Shown: positions 25,233-32,435 of the stretch, piece by piece
How positions within the stretch are numbered: the stretch's first letter is position 1
How the letters are laid out: each line of letters begins with the position of its first letter
Assembly (NCBI GenBank): GCA_003833075.1
Contig: RIAY01000005.1
Span: 62,001-126,000 of the forward strand
DNA from: Muribaculaceae bacterium Isolate-036 (Harlan)
GTDB taxonomy: Bacteria; Bacteroidota; Bacteroidia; Bacteroidales; Muribaculaceae
Length of the DNA: 64,000 bases
Direction of reading: 5' to 3'
Made by a program: the position numbers and the translations under genes
The notes under the pieces: generated by a model
Told to the model about the DNA's origin: nothing
Database searches by the model: none
Seen by the model: the letters and a program-made list of their open reading frames with translations, nothing else

Positions 25233-26204
25233 ATGAATACTTTCGGTAGAAATATCAGGCTTACGACTTTCGGAGAAAGTCACGGGCCGGCGATGGGGGG
25301 CATTCTCGACGGAATGCCCTCGCGCGTACATATAGATATTGCAAGAATACAGGATGATCTCGACAGACGTGCTCCCGGACGTATGCCGAATACCTCACAG
25401 CGTCATGAGCCGGATAAGGTGGAATTGCTTTCAGGATTGTCGCCGGACGGGCTTACCTGGGGTTCTCCCATAGGTTTTATAATACGTAACCGAGACCAGC
25501 GATCGGAAGACTATCTTTCATACGAGAGTAAGTTCCGTCCCAATCATGCTGATTATACGTATCATGCGAAATATGGGATTCATGACTTCCGTGGCGGAGG
25601 ACGGGCGAGTGCGCGAGAAACAGTTTCATGGGTTGCCGCCGGCGCCATATGCCGTCAGTGGCTCGAGACATTCGGCATAACTGTTTCCGCACGTCTTGTG
25701 GAAACAAATGACATAGGGGAAACAGCCGGGAGCGGCGACAGCACAGGAGGTATCGTCGAAGGTCTGATAGAGGGTCTGCCGGCAGGAATCGGGGAGCCGG
25801 TATTCGACAAACTGTCGGCACGTCTTGCCTCGGCAATGATGACAATCAATGCCGCCAAGGCTTTCGAGTATGGAGATGGCTTCAGGGCTTCCGCAATGAA
25901 AGGTAGCGAATGTCTCGACACTCCATATCTAAATAAGGAACTGAACAAGGTGTGTTTCCGCAATAATCACTCCGGAGGCATACAGGGAGGCATATCCAAC
26001 GGAATGCCTGTAAATTTCAAGGTATATTTCAAACCGACTCCTACGCTGATGAAACAGGTTGTCTCGATTGATGCGAGTGGCAACGATGTGGTGATTGAGC
26101 CGAAAGGGAGACATGATCCCTGTGTGGCGGTACGGGCAGTACCTGTGGTCGAGGCCATGGCATTGCTTACGGTGGCAGACCTGATGAAAAGCCGCATAGA
26201 CTGA
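25233..26204 (+). CDS. aroC: Chorismate synthase, short form
   Basis: 323 aa, about 30-35 shorter than usual. It makes chorismate from EPSP with reduced FMN. Family signatures are present: the start MNTFGRNIRLTTFGESHG, RRAPGRMPNTSQRHE, YRGGGR-type HDFRGGGRASARETVSWVAAGA, and NHSGGIQGGISNGMPV with GRHDPCVAVRAVPVVEAM near the end. The missing part lies between GITVSARLVE and GDSTGGIVEG, where the usual NPxRCPD segment should be. The frame is open throughout, so this is a compact form rather than a break. The gene starts 16 bp after rho. Confidence 0.9.
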   Translation: MNTFGRNIRLTTFGESHGPAMGGILDGMPSRVHIDIARIQDDLDRRAPGRMPNTSQRHEPDKVELLSGLSPDGLTWGSPIGFIIRNRDQRSEDYLSYESKFRPNHADYTYHAKYGIHDFRGGGRASARETVSWVAAGAICRQWLETFGITVSARLVETNDIGETAGSGDSTGGIVEGLIEGLPAGIGEPVFDKLSARLASAMMTINAAKAFEYGDGFRASAMKGSECLDTPYLNKELNKVCFRNNHSGGIQGGISNGMPVNFKVYFKPTPTLMKQVVSIDASGNDVVIEPKGRHDPCVAVRAVPVVEAMALLTVADLMKSRID

Positions 26205-26266
26205 AACCGCCCCCGGTTTATAAAACACCCTTCTATAAAAGTTGAAAGTAAACACGCTTTTAGTAA

Positions 26267-27163
26267 ATGTATTATACAGACTTCTCGACATATATGCAAC
26301 GGAAATTTCCCGGAGAAAAAGTGCAGAAAATTTCTGTCAACGCCGGCTTCTCCTGTCCCAACCGCGATGGCACAATCGGCACAGGTGGATGCATATATTG
26401 CGATAACTCTTCATTCACCCCCGGGTATTGCTTCAGACATAAGGATATTGCCTCGCAACTTAATGCAGGAAAAGATTTTTTTGCCGGGAAATACCCTAAG
26501 ATGAAATATCTTGCCTATTTTCAATCATTCAGCAATACCTTCGGAAGGTCTGTCGATGAACTTGAAGCAATGTATAGAGAAGCGATGGGCGTTGAAGGAA
26601 TTGTAGGACTGATTATCGGCACGCGCCCCGACACATTGCCGGACAAGGTTGTCGATATGCTTGCGAGGCTTAACGAAGAAATGCCGGTTATTGTTGAACT
26701 GGGTGCGGAGTCAAGCCATGATTCAACACTCGCGCTTATCAACAGAGGGCATAGCTGGCATGATGTGGAGGATGCTGTATTGCGACTCAGCCGGAAGGGG
26801 ATCTCCGTGGGGCTGCACCTCATCGCCGGTTTGCCAGGAGAAAACCAAGAAATGATTCTTCAGACAGTGAAGAGGGCAGTGGCATTGCCGATCGAGTCAA
26901 TAAAGTTACATCACCTTCAGGTCTTGCGAAATACAAGTCTTGAAGAGCTTATAAATGACGGGAAAGTGGAGGTCAGCCCTTTTGAAGTTGAAAATTATAT
27001 TGATTTATGCATAAAAATCATTAATTTAGTGCCGCAGAATATCGCTATCGAGAGATTTCTGGCAAGTTCTCCCCCTGAAAAAGTGGTTATGCCCAAGTGG
27101 GGACTAAAGAATTATGAGTTTACTAATATGTTGAACAAGAGACTCCGATCCGGCAAAGACTGA
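26267..27163 (+). CDS. TIGR01212 family radical SAM protein (YhcC-like)
   Basis: A 298-aa radical SAM enzyme of unknown reaction. The cluster motif is atypical and family-specific: CPNRDGTIGTGGCIYC, i.e. C-x10-C-x2-C near residues 28-42. Other motifs: YFQSFSNTFG, IGTRPDTLPD, ELGAESSHDSTLALINRGH, and HLIAGLPGENQEM. The start follows aroC by 62 bp, so it may share its transcript. Cytoplasmic. Confidence 0.9.
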   Translation: MYYTDFSTYMQRKFPGEKVQKISVNAGFSCPNRDGTIGTGGCIYCDNSSFTPGYCFRHKDIASQLNAGKDFFAGKYPKMKYLAYFQSFSNTFGRSVDELEAMYREAMGVEGIVGLIIGTRPDTLPDKVVDMLARLNEEMPVIVELGAESSHDSTLALINRGHSWHDVEDAVLRLSRKGISVGLHLIAGLPGENQEMILQTVKRAVALPIESIKLHHLQVLRNTSLEELINDGKVEVSPFEVENYIDLCIKIINLVPQNIAIERFLASSPPEKVVMPKWGLKNYEFTNMLNKRLRSGKD

Positions 27164-27208
27164 ATCGGACTTATAATAGAAAAAAGAAAATTTGAAAATT
27201 TTTAGGAT

Positions 27209-28309
27209 ATGAAGAAATTGATTATTGCGGCAGCCGCCGCTATTGTTGCTCCGATGTCAGCATCGGCAGATGTGAGTGTAAAGTTTCCAGAGGGTAAAGC
27301 GGATTCCGTATATACGGTGGAGCATATGTTGATTTCAGACATGGTGCGTCCGCGTGCGGAAAGACCGATGCCGGCAATCGACACGCTCAAATCTGTGGCG
27401 GGCATCATGAAGTTTGATGTTGATGCGTCAGGACCTGCCAATTACAGAATAAGATTCGGCGGACGAGATGCGGTCAACATTTATACTTCTCCGGGAGAGA
27501 ACCTCGCGGTGATAATATCTTCCGAATCTCCGCTCGATTATATTGTCACAGGTTCTGCTCTGATGGACGGCATAACAGAGCTGCGTCAGAAATCCGGCGA
27601 AATACTCAAGCAATATCAGACAGCAGCGCAGACTGAACCGCGTGATGAGGCTGCAATGCAGAATGCCATGAATGCATACAATTCATTGTTTAAAGACTAC
27701 GCGGCATCAAAGCCTGCTGATCCGGCATCTTTGTTCGCTCTTTTGAATCTTGATGGGGAAGATTTCATGACAATCTTTGAATCGGTTGACCCATCCTTGA
27801 AGAATTCCGCGCTTTATCCTTTGGTTGAAAGCCAGAAAACATATGTGGAGAAGTCCATTGAGGCTGACAAAAAGATGAAAGAGATGCAGAATGGCAATTA
27901 CGAGGCACCTGATTTCACACTGAAGAATCTGGAAGGGAAAGATGTCAAGCTGTCTGATTTCCGTGGGAAATGGGTGATCATAGATTTCTGGGGCAGCTGG
28001 TGCGGCTGGTGCATCAAGGGATTCCCGAAACTCAAGGACGCTTATGAACAATACAAGCCGGAGCTTGAGATTCTTGGTGTTGATTGCAACGAGCCCGAGG
28101 CAAACTGGCGTAAAGGTGTGGAGAAATATAAGCTTCCGTGGGTCAACGTATACAATCCGGAAGGCACGACAATTCTTTCAGACTATGCAGTCCAGGGTTT
28201 CCCGACAAAAATTATTGTCAATCCGGAAGGAAAGATTGCCAATATAACGGTAGGAGAGAATCCCGCATTCTTTGATACGCTTGCAAAACTTATAAATGAA
28301 GTAAAATAA
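27209..28309 (+). CDS. TlpA-like periplasmic thioredoxin-fold protein
   Basis: A 366-aa exported protein with a signal peptide (MKKLIIAAAAAIVAPMSASA). The N-terminal 200 residues resemble the DUF4369-like beta domain and helical linker found in Bacteroidetes thiol-disulfide proteins. Residues about 230-366 are a thioredoxin/AhpC-TSA domain with FWGSWCGWCIKGFPKL; the redox motif is CGWC. GFPTKIIVNPEGKI contains the cis-proline. It probably reduces or isomerises disulfides in the periplasm. A hairpin follows at 28352-28383. Confidence 0.85.
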   Translation: MKKLIIAAAAAIVAPMSASADVSVKFPEGKADSVYTVEHMLISDMVRPRAERPMPAIDTLKSVAGIMKFDVDASGPANYRIRFGGRDAVNIYTSPGENLAVIISSESPLDYIVTGSALMDGITELRQKSGEILKQYQTAAQTEPRDEAAMQNAMNAYNSLFKDYAASKPADPASLFALLNLDGEDFMTIFESVDPSLKNSALYPLVESQKTYVEKSIEADKKMKEMQNGNYEAPDFTLKNLEGKDVKLSDFRGKWVIIDFWGSWCGWCIKGFPKLKDAYEQYKPELEILGVDCNEPEANWRKGVEKYKLPWVNVYNPEGTTILSDYAVQGFPTKIIVNPEGKIANITVGENPAFFDTLAKLINEVK

Positions 28310-28351
28310 CAGCTTGACAGTTGTGAATTAAGAAACTTCCAGATATAAACA

Positions 28352-28383
28352 GCAATCGCCTCGGCATTCAGCCGGGGCGATTG
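28352..28383 (+). terminator. Hairpin after the TlpA-like gene
   Basis: CAATCGCCTCGGC pairs with GCCGGGGCGATTG, one T-G pair, 5-nt loop; followed by a weak TCGTTTA tail. Confidence 0.6.
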
Positions 28384-28440
28384 TCGTTTATATCGGTCTA
28401 TACATAAAACAAGGAGTTCCGTACAATGGACTTCCAATAA

Positions 28441-28472
28441 TTTGCGGAGTGACATCAGGTTGCATAATTTTG
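28441..28472 (+). promoter_or_regulatory. Promoter of the CreD/LytTR cassette
   Basis: TTTG (28441-28444), 20 bp, TAATTTTG (28465-28472), with the expected start of transcription near 28479 and the first ATG at 28502. Confidence 0.8.
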
Positions 28473-28501
28473 CTGTATGTCAAATGCTAAAAATTATAAA
28501 T

Positions 28502-29125
28502 ATGGAAGAGAATGAAGAGAAAATGGTGAATTCTTGTAAACCTGTGTTTACAAGACAGTGGCTTTGCGTAAGAGTCTTGTTTGTGACAGTGGTGTCGTTG
28601 TTTATGACACTCGTGGCAAGTGGTTTTGACGCTCTTGCGTTTGGCAGAAAGGAGGAATTTCTTCTGAAAAATGAGGTTTTTGATCTTTTGTCGGATTCCA
28701 TCGATTTCTGCTTTGTCCTGATATTTGTGACAATGATGTCGCTTGTGCTTATGGAAATTGCATATCGCCGGTGTCTGAATTATCTTCAGTATGGACTGAC
28801 GGCATGTGCTTTGTGCATGTTTTATCTGCTGTTGCTTGCAATGGCGGAAAAGATGCCGTTCTGGCTGGCATATGCTACGGTTGTGACGATGACAGTAACG
28901 CTCATCACCTGGTATTGCAAGTGTATAACGGAGAATCGAGGATTCTCAGGGCTTGTGTCTGTTGTGCTCGCGCTGGAATATGGGTTGGTATTGACATTGG
29001 TATATATCGGTTCACTGGCATTGCTCATAGGGAGTCTGTTGATATTTGTACTCCTGTGTGTATCCATGTTTCTTTCATTGAGACTTAAAATGGAAAACGA
29101 CGAGTTTCTTTTTAAGAAGCTGTGA
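28502..29125 (+). CDS. Truncated CreD-like inner-membrane protein (no periplasmic domain)
   Basis: A 207-aa polytopic membrane protein. Its C-terminal 130 residues align with the C-terminal transmembrane bundle of the next gene's CreD protein: FYLLLLAMAEKMPFWLAYA here against FYCLLLAFSEHIAFGYAYL there, and LALLIGSLLIFVLLCVSMF against YALLLGAILLFAALAATMY. The N-terminal helix (WLCVRVLFVTVVSLFMTLVA) is also shared. The approximately 230-residue periplasmic domain of CreD is replaced by about 25 residues. The ATG at 28502 is chosen because the promoter at 28441-28472 excludes the earlier TTG. It appears to be a stripped paralogue of creD; the function is unknown. Confidence 0.7.
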   Translation: MEENEEKMVNSCKPVFTRQWLCVRVLFVTVVSLFMTLVASGFDALAFGRKEEFLLKNEVFDLLSDSIDFCFVLIFVTMMSLVLMEIAYRRCLNYLQYGLTACALCMFYLLLLAMAEKMPFWLAYATVVTMTVTLITWYCKCITENRGFSGLVSVVLALEYGLVLTLVYIGSLALLIGSLLIFVLLCVSMFLSLRLKMENDEFLFKKL

Positions 29126-29131
29126 ATCCTA

Positions 29132-29167
29132 TTGGACAGACTATTCATTTTGGACAGACTATTCATT
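29132..29167. repeat. Two perfect tandem 18-bp repeats before creD
   Basis: TTGGACAGACTATTCATT occurs at 29132-29149 and again at 29150-29167 with no gap. The repeats lie between the two creD-like genes, ending 17 bp before the ATG at 29185. The word TATTGGACAGACT recurs upstream of the htrA homologue (60738-60750). It may be a binding site for a regulator. Confidence 0.75.
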
Positions 29168-29184
29168 CAAAAAATATCAGAACA

Positions 29185-30381
29185 ATGGAAAATAATATAA
29201 TCAGCATACCGGCTCCACAACCCTTCCGTAAGAGAGTTTCATATGGCAAGAAGGTTTTCCTGATGGGGTTGCAATGTTTTGTGCTAATGATTGGTGCGCT
29301 TATCGTATGTATAATCTCAGAAGAACGGGATTCACGGCTTGCCGATGTGTCTCAGTCAATCCGTGAAGAGTGGGGAAGTGTACTGTCTGTTTCAGGACCG
29401 GAAATACTTGATGGCAGAAAAGCCTCATTACCGTTGTGTCCGGAATCTTACAAATGCGACATTAATGTGGAAAGCAAATTGCTTCACAGGAACATCTATG
29501 AGGTCGGCGTGTTCGATGCCGAGGTAAATATGTCAGGCAGATTCATAACAAATGATGTCAGGTCGGCAGGCGACAGCGTGAAACTGATAGTATATGTGAA
29601 CCCGAAGACTATTACAGGGCTTAAAGACGTGGTTATAAACGGCAAACCATACAAATGGTCAAAATCTTCTGATCATCTGTTCGCTATGATAGACACTGCT
29701 GATCTTACCGATGCTGTCAAGTTTGAAACATCATTCCATAGCCGTGGCAGCGGTGGCATTTGTGTTGGACAGAGGAGTAAGGAATCCGAGATATGCATCT
29801 CAGGATATGCTGACAATCCATCATTCGGAGGGTCAGACATACCGAATACAAGGCTCATAGAGGGGAAAAACTTCTCTGCTTGCTGGCAGAATTCCAGCAG
29901 CAGATATGGTGACAGAAACAACACATGGGTTGCGCGAGTAGACTTTCTTGTCGGTGTAAGTTCATATCAGAAAGTGTCCCGGTCGTTGAAGTATTCTTTT
30001 ATCATCATACTTCTTACATTTGTCTCAGTCTTGTTCATCGAGATAATGATGAAACATCCGATACCACTCTTCAACTATTTCCTCATAGGTGCCGCACTTG
30101 TATTGTTTTATTGCCTTCTTCTTGCATTTTCAGAGCATATTGCATTCGGTTATGCTTATCTGGCTGCCTCCGTCATGACAGTTGTCCTGATATCCGGATA
30201 TATGTGGAGGATTCTTTCGTCAAAAAAAACAGGGATGGCGATATGCGTCATATTGACAGGCATGTATCTCGGATGTTACATAATGCTCTGTCTCGATACG
30301 TATGCACTGCTTTTAGGTGCGATTCTTCTGTTCGCAGCTTTGGCAGCAACGATGTATGCCTCACTTAGAATAAAACAATAG
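29185..30381 (+). CDS. creD: CreD-family inner-membrane protein
   Basis: 398 aa. One N-terminal transmembrane helix (VFLMGLQCFVLMIGALIVCI), a periplasmic domain of about 240 residues, then four to five C-terminal helices with the CreD hallmark ALVLFYCLLLAFSEHIAFGYAYL and YALLLGAILLFAALAATMYAS. CreD belongs to the CreBC regulon in E. coli and affects envelope integrity and colicin tolerance; its biochemical role is not known. The ATG at 29185 is chosen because the earlier frame runs through the 18-bp repeats. It follows a shortened paralogue and precedes a LytTR regulator. Confidence 0.85.
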   Translation: MENNIISIPAPQPFRKRVSYGKKVFLMGLQCFVLMIGALIVCIISEERDSRLADVSQSIREEWGSVLSVSGPEILDGRKASLPLCPESYKCDINVESKLLHRNIYEVGVFDAEVNMSGRFITNDVRSAGDSVKLIVYVNPKTITGLKDVVINGKPYKWSKSSDHLFAMIDTADLTDAVKFETSFHSRGSGGICVGQRSKESEICISGYADNPSFGGSDIPNTRLIEGKNFSACWQNSSSRYGDRNNTWVARVDFLVGVSSYQKVSRSLKYSFIIILLTFVSVLFIEIMMKHPIPLFNYFLIGAALVLFYCLLLAFSEHIAFGYAYLAASVMTVVLISGYMWRILSSKKTGMAICVILTGMYLGCYIMLCLDTYALLLGAILLFAALAATMYASLRIKQ

Positions 30382-30495
30382 GAGAGTGTTTGAATTATAT
30401 GTAAGAAACGGTTCCACTACCGCACGTCTCTATAGAATTATTCAAATAAGCCTCTAAACCACTTCAATAAGTCGGTGGCAATTTACGTTAATATA

Positions 30496-30549
30496 GAGAA
30501 GCTGTTTGTCATGTCCACTCTTCATCATAAACAGCTTCTCGTTTTTTTT
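30496..30549 (+). terminator. Strong terminator or attenuator directly before the LytTR gene
   Basis: GAGAAGCTGTTT (30496-30507) pairs perfectly with AAACAGCTTCTC (30529-30540), followed by GTTTTTTTT. The LytTR ATG at 30564 is only 14 nt after the T run, leaving no room for a promoter between them. Either it closes creD and LytTR is read by passage through it, or it is a leader attenuator. Confidence 0.85.
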
Positions 30550-30563
30550 ACAGCCTTTTGCTT

Positions 30564-30929
30564 ATGGAATGGTTAAAGATCGCCACATCTTCAGAACTTG
30601 TGCGGATAGCTGCCGACGAGATCGTCTATATATTAGCCGATGGCAATTATTGTGACATCATGCTTGCAAGCGGCTCTACACATAAAATGACATTTCAATT
30701 GCATTATTTTGAGGATTATCTCACTCGATTGGAAAACAGATGTTTCTCACGGGTGGGACGTAGCCTTATTGTAAACAAGAAACATATTCGGGTGATTAAT
30801 ATTACAGAAAGAACCATCCGGTTCGGGGGGCATACAGTCTCAGACAAGGTGCCTTCGCTCAAAATGGCGAGACTGGGTAGAGATAGTCTTCTGAAGTTGA
30901 AAAATGAAATGACGAGTTATGAGGAATGA
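30564..30929 (+). CDS. Stand-alone LytTR DNA-binding protein
   Basis: 121 aa consisting almost wholly of a LytTR domain (PF04397): VRIAADEIVYILADGNYCDI, a FQLHYFEDYL helix, and FSRVGRSLIVNKKHIRVIN. There is no receiver domain and no membrane helix, so it must be controlled by another protein or by its own level. LytTR proteins bind direct-repeat sites. It overlaps the next gene by 11 bp, which points to translational coupling with a membrane protein that may be its sensor or target (inference). The ATG at 30564 is preferred to the TTG at 30558. Confidence 0.85.
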   Translation: MEWLKIATSSELVRIAADEIVYILADGNYCDIMLASGSTHKMTFQLHYFEDYLTRLENRCFSRVGRSLIVNKKHIRVINITERTIRFGGHTVSDKVPSLKMARLGRDSLLKLKNEMTSYEE

Positions 30930-31878
30930 GGACAACACAGTCAATGTGAATGAAGAAGAGCGATTCGATTCAAGACCGACAGATATTCCGGTAATCGTGA
31001 TCGAGCGTGACAACGGATCTTCCGCAAATCCGCGACACGGCATGTCCGGCACACCACATGGAAAGTCTATGCCCGTGTTATGGAGTGTGGTGATTATTCT
31101 CCTCATCGCTTTAGCCGGTGCAGTCCTGCTGTATGTTTTTAACAGGACTGATTCCGGAAGGCTCCCTGTAAGCGTATCAGACAAGGAGAATATCGAACAA
31201 CTGAAGAGTGGGTACAAGGCATCCGCTACGGGAACGACACATTCGTCTGACAGTATTCTTGGTGTAGCTATGGATTTCTTCACTCTTGACGGATTGCGAG
31301 CCTCGTTGGAAACACAGATGCCTGATACCACTGACAATTCGCTGGTGCTTTTCATGAGGTCTGCCGATTATCATCCAGACGGGAGCGTTATCGGATCTAT
31401 GGTTCTGGATGGAGAAAGAATTAAAAGTAAAAACGGAACTGAAAGATTAGGGTATGTGGCTTTGTCGAAAGACGGGAAGCCTGTTACTGGAGTATCGGAG
31501 TCTGACCGTGTGGCAGATTATGTCTCCGGTTCCGGAGGTTCGTTTTTCCGCCAGTTTGTACTGCTAAGTGACGGCACACTCCCTTCTGACTTCCATCTGC
31601 ATGGGAAAGTCGAGCGTGCGGCGATAGGGCGCATGGCAGATGGAACTCTTTATTATATTGTGACAAGACATAAGGAAACTATGTATGACTTTTCAGATGC
31701 CATGAGGGAATACGGAGTGGTAGATGCAATCTATATTACCGGAGGCAACTCATACCTGTTTCATAGAGACAGCAATGGTAATGTGTGCATGACAGATAAT
31801 ACGCGGAGTAAGATATCCAAATATTCCGAATCGGCTCCTCCTGCGCCGCTTCTTGTTTTTCGCAAGGATATCCGTTAG
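30919..31878 (+). CDS. Membrane-anchored phosphodiester-glycosidase-like (NAGPA fold) protein
   Basis: 319 aa. A cytoplasmic N-terminus of about 50 residues, one transmembrane helix (WSVVIILLIALAGAVLLYVF, about 53-73), and an outer domain. That domain follows the order of NAGPA/phosphodiester glycosidase proteins (PF09992): SADYHPDGSVIGSMVLDGE (in place of N-G-G-F-F-x-P-D-G), GYVALSKDGKP, RAAIGRMADGTLYYIV, and MREYGVVDAIYITGGNSYLF (in place of L-D-G-G-G-S). The aspartate of the family's D-G-G-G motif is Thr here, so activity may be lost or altered. The assignment is by motif order, not a search. It is coupled to the LytTR gene and followed by a terminator. Confidence 0.6.
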   Translation: MRNEDNTVNVNEEERFDSRPTDIPVIVIERDNGSSANPRHGMSGTPHGKSMPVLWSVVIILLIALAGAVLLYVFNRTDSGRLPVSVSDKENIEQLKSGYKASATGTTHSSDSILGVAMDFFTLDGLRASLETQMPDTTDNSLVLFMRSADYHPDGSVIGSMVLDGERIKSKNGTERLGYVALSKDGKPVTGVSESDRVADYVSGSGGSFFRQFVLLSDGTLPSDFHLHGKVERAAIGRMADGTLYYIVTRHKETMYDFSDAMREYGVVDAIYITGGNSYLFHRDSNGNVCMTDNTRSKISKYSESAPPAPLLVFRKDIR

Positions 31879-31906
31879 AGACTTTGCGCATGATGTCAAA
31901 TAATGT

Positions 31907-31945
31907 AAAAATAAAAGGAGTTCCTTTGGAACTCCTTTTATTTTT
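31907..31945. terminator. Bidirectional terminator between the LytTR cassette and rpmE2
   Basis: AAAAATAAAAGGAGTTCC and GGAACTCCTTTTATTTTT are perfect 18-bp arms around TTT. Suits both converging genes. Confidence 0.9.
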
Positions 31946-31961
31946 ACCGTTCGCGAAGTGA

Positions 31962-32216
31962 TTATTTCTTTGAGCGGTTGCCGTAGCGGCTGCGGAATTT
32001 GTCCACACGTCCGGCTGTGTCGACGAGCTTCTGCTTTCCTGTGAAGAAAGGGTGAGAAGAGCTTGTGATCTCAAGTTTTACAAGAGGATACTCTTTGCCG
32101 TCGATTTCGATAGTCTCACGAGACGCAACCGTAGAACGGGTGATGAATGTCTCGTCGTTTGACATATCTTTAAATACCACCTCGCGGTATTCTTTGGGAT
32201 GAATGTCTTTTTTCAT
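31962..32216 (-). CDS. rpmE2: 50S ribosomal protein L31 type B
   Basis: 84 aa, [20 protein letters not shown] to a lysine-rich end. [21 protein letters not shown] is the L31 signature. It lacks the CxxC zinc ligands of type A L31, so it is the zinc-independent form. L31 forms part of the bridge between the ribosomal subunits. The ATG at 32216 is far inside the longer open frame, but it is where all family members start. A promoter and a hairpin lie upstream. Confidence 0.95.
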   Translation of the reverse strand: MKKDIHPKEYREVVFKDMSNDETFITRSTVASRETIEIDGKEYPLVKLEITSSSHPFFTGKQKLVDTAGRVDKFRSRYGNRSKK

Positions 32217-32243
32217 TTCTTTAAATACTGCAGTTAATTTGTT

Positions 32244-32276
32244 AAAAAAATTCTTGACAGGTCGCGATCCCGTCAA
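32244..32276 (-). promoter_or_regulatory. Hairpin with T tract in the rpmE2 leader
   Basis: On the minus strand TTGACGGG pairs with CCTGTCAA (plus strand 32254-32276), followed by AGAA and seven T (32244-32250). It lies at the very 5' end of the transcript predicted from the promoter at 32285-32315. It could be an attenuator or a site for L31 autoregulation; no family is recognised. Confidence 0.55.
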
Positions 32277-32284
32277 ATGGCTTG

Positions 32285-32315
32285 CAAAGTTAATACTTTT
32301 TTTCGATATGACAAA
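32285..32315 (-). promoter_or_regulatory. Promoter of rpmE2
   Basis: Minus-strand TTTG (plus 32312-32315), 19 bp, TAACTTTG (plus 32285-32292). Start of transcription expected near 32278, giving a leader of about 60 nt. Confidence 0.75.
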
Positions 32316-32435
32316 ATCTTTTGAAATCATGTCTGCTTGGTCGACCTGACGTATACAATTTGACCATTATCCATTGCCTATTTAACATAATAGCGATTAT
32401 GAGCAAAATATCTGAATAATTTATCTTATTCGTTA

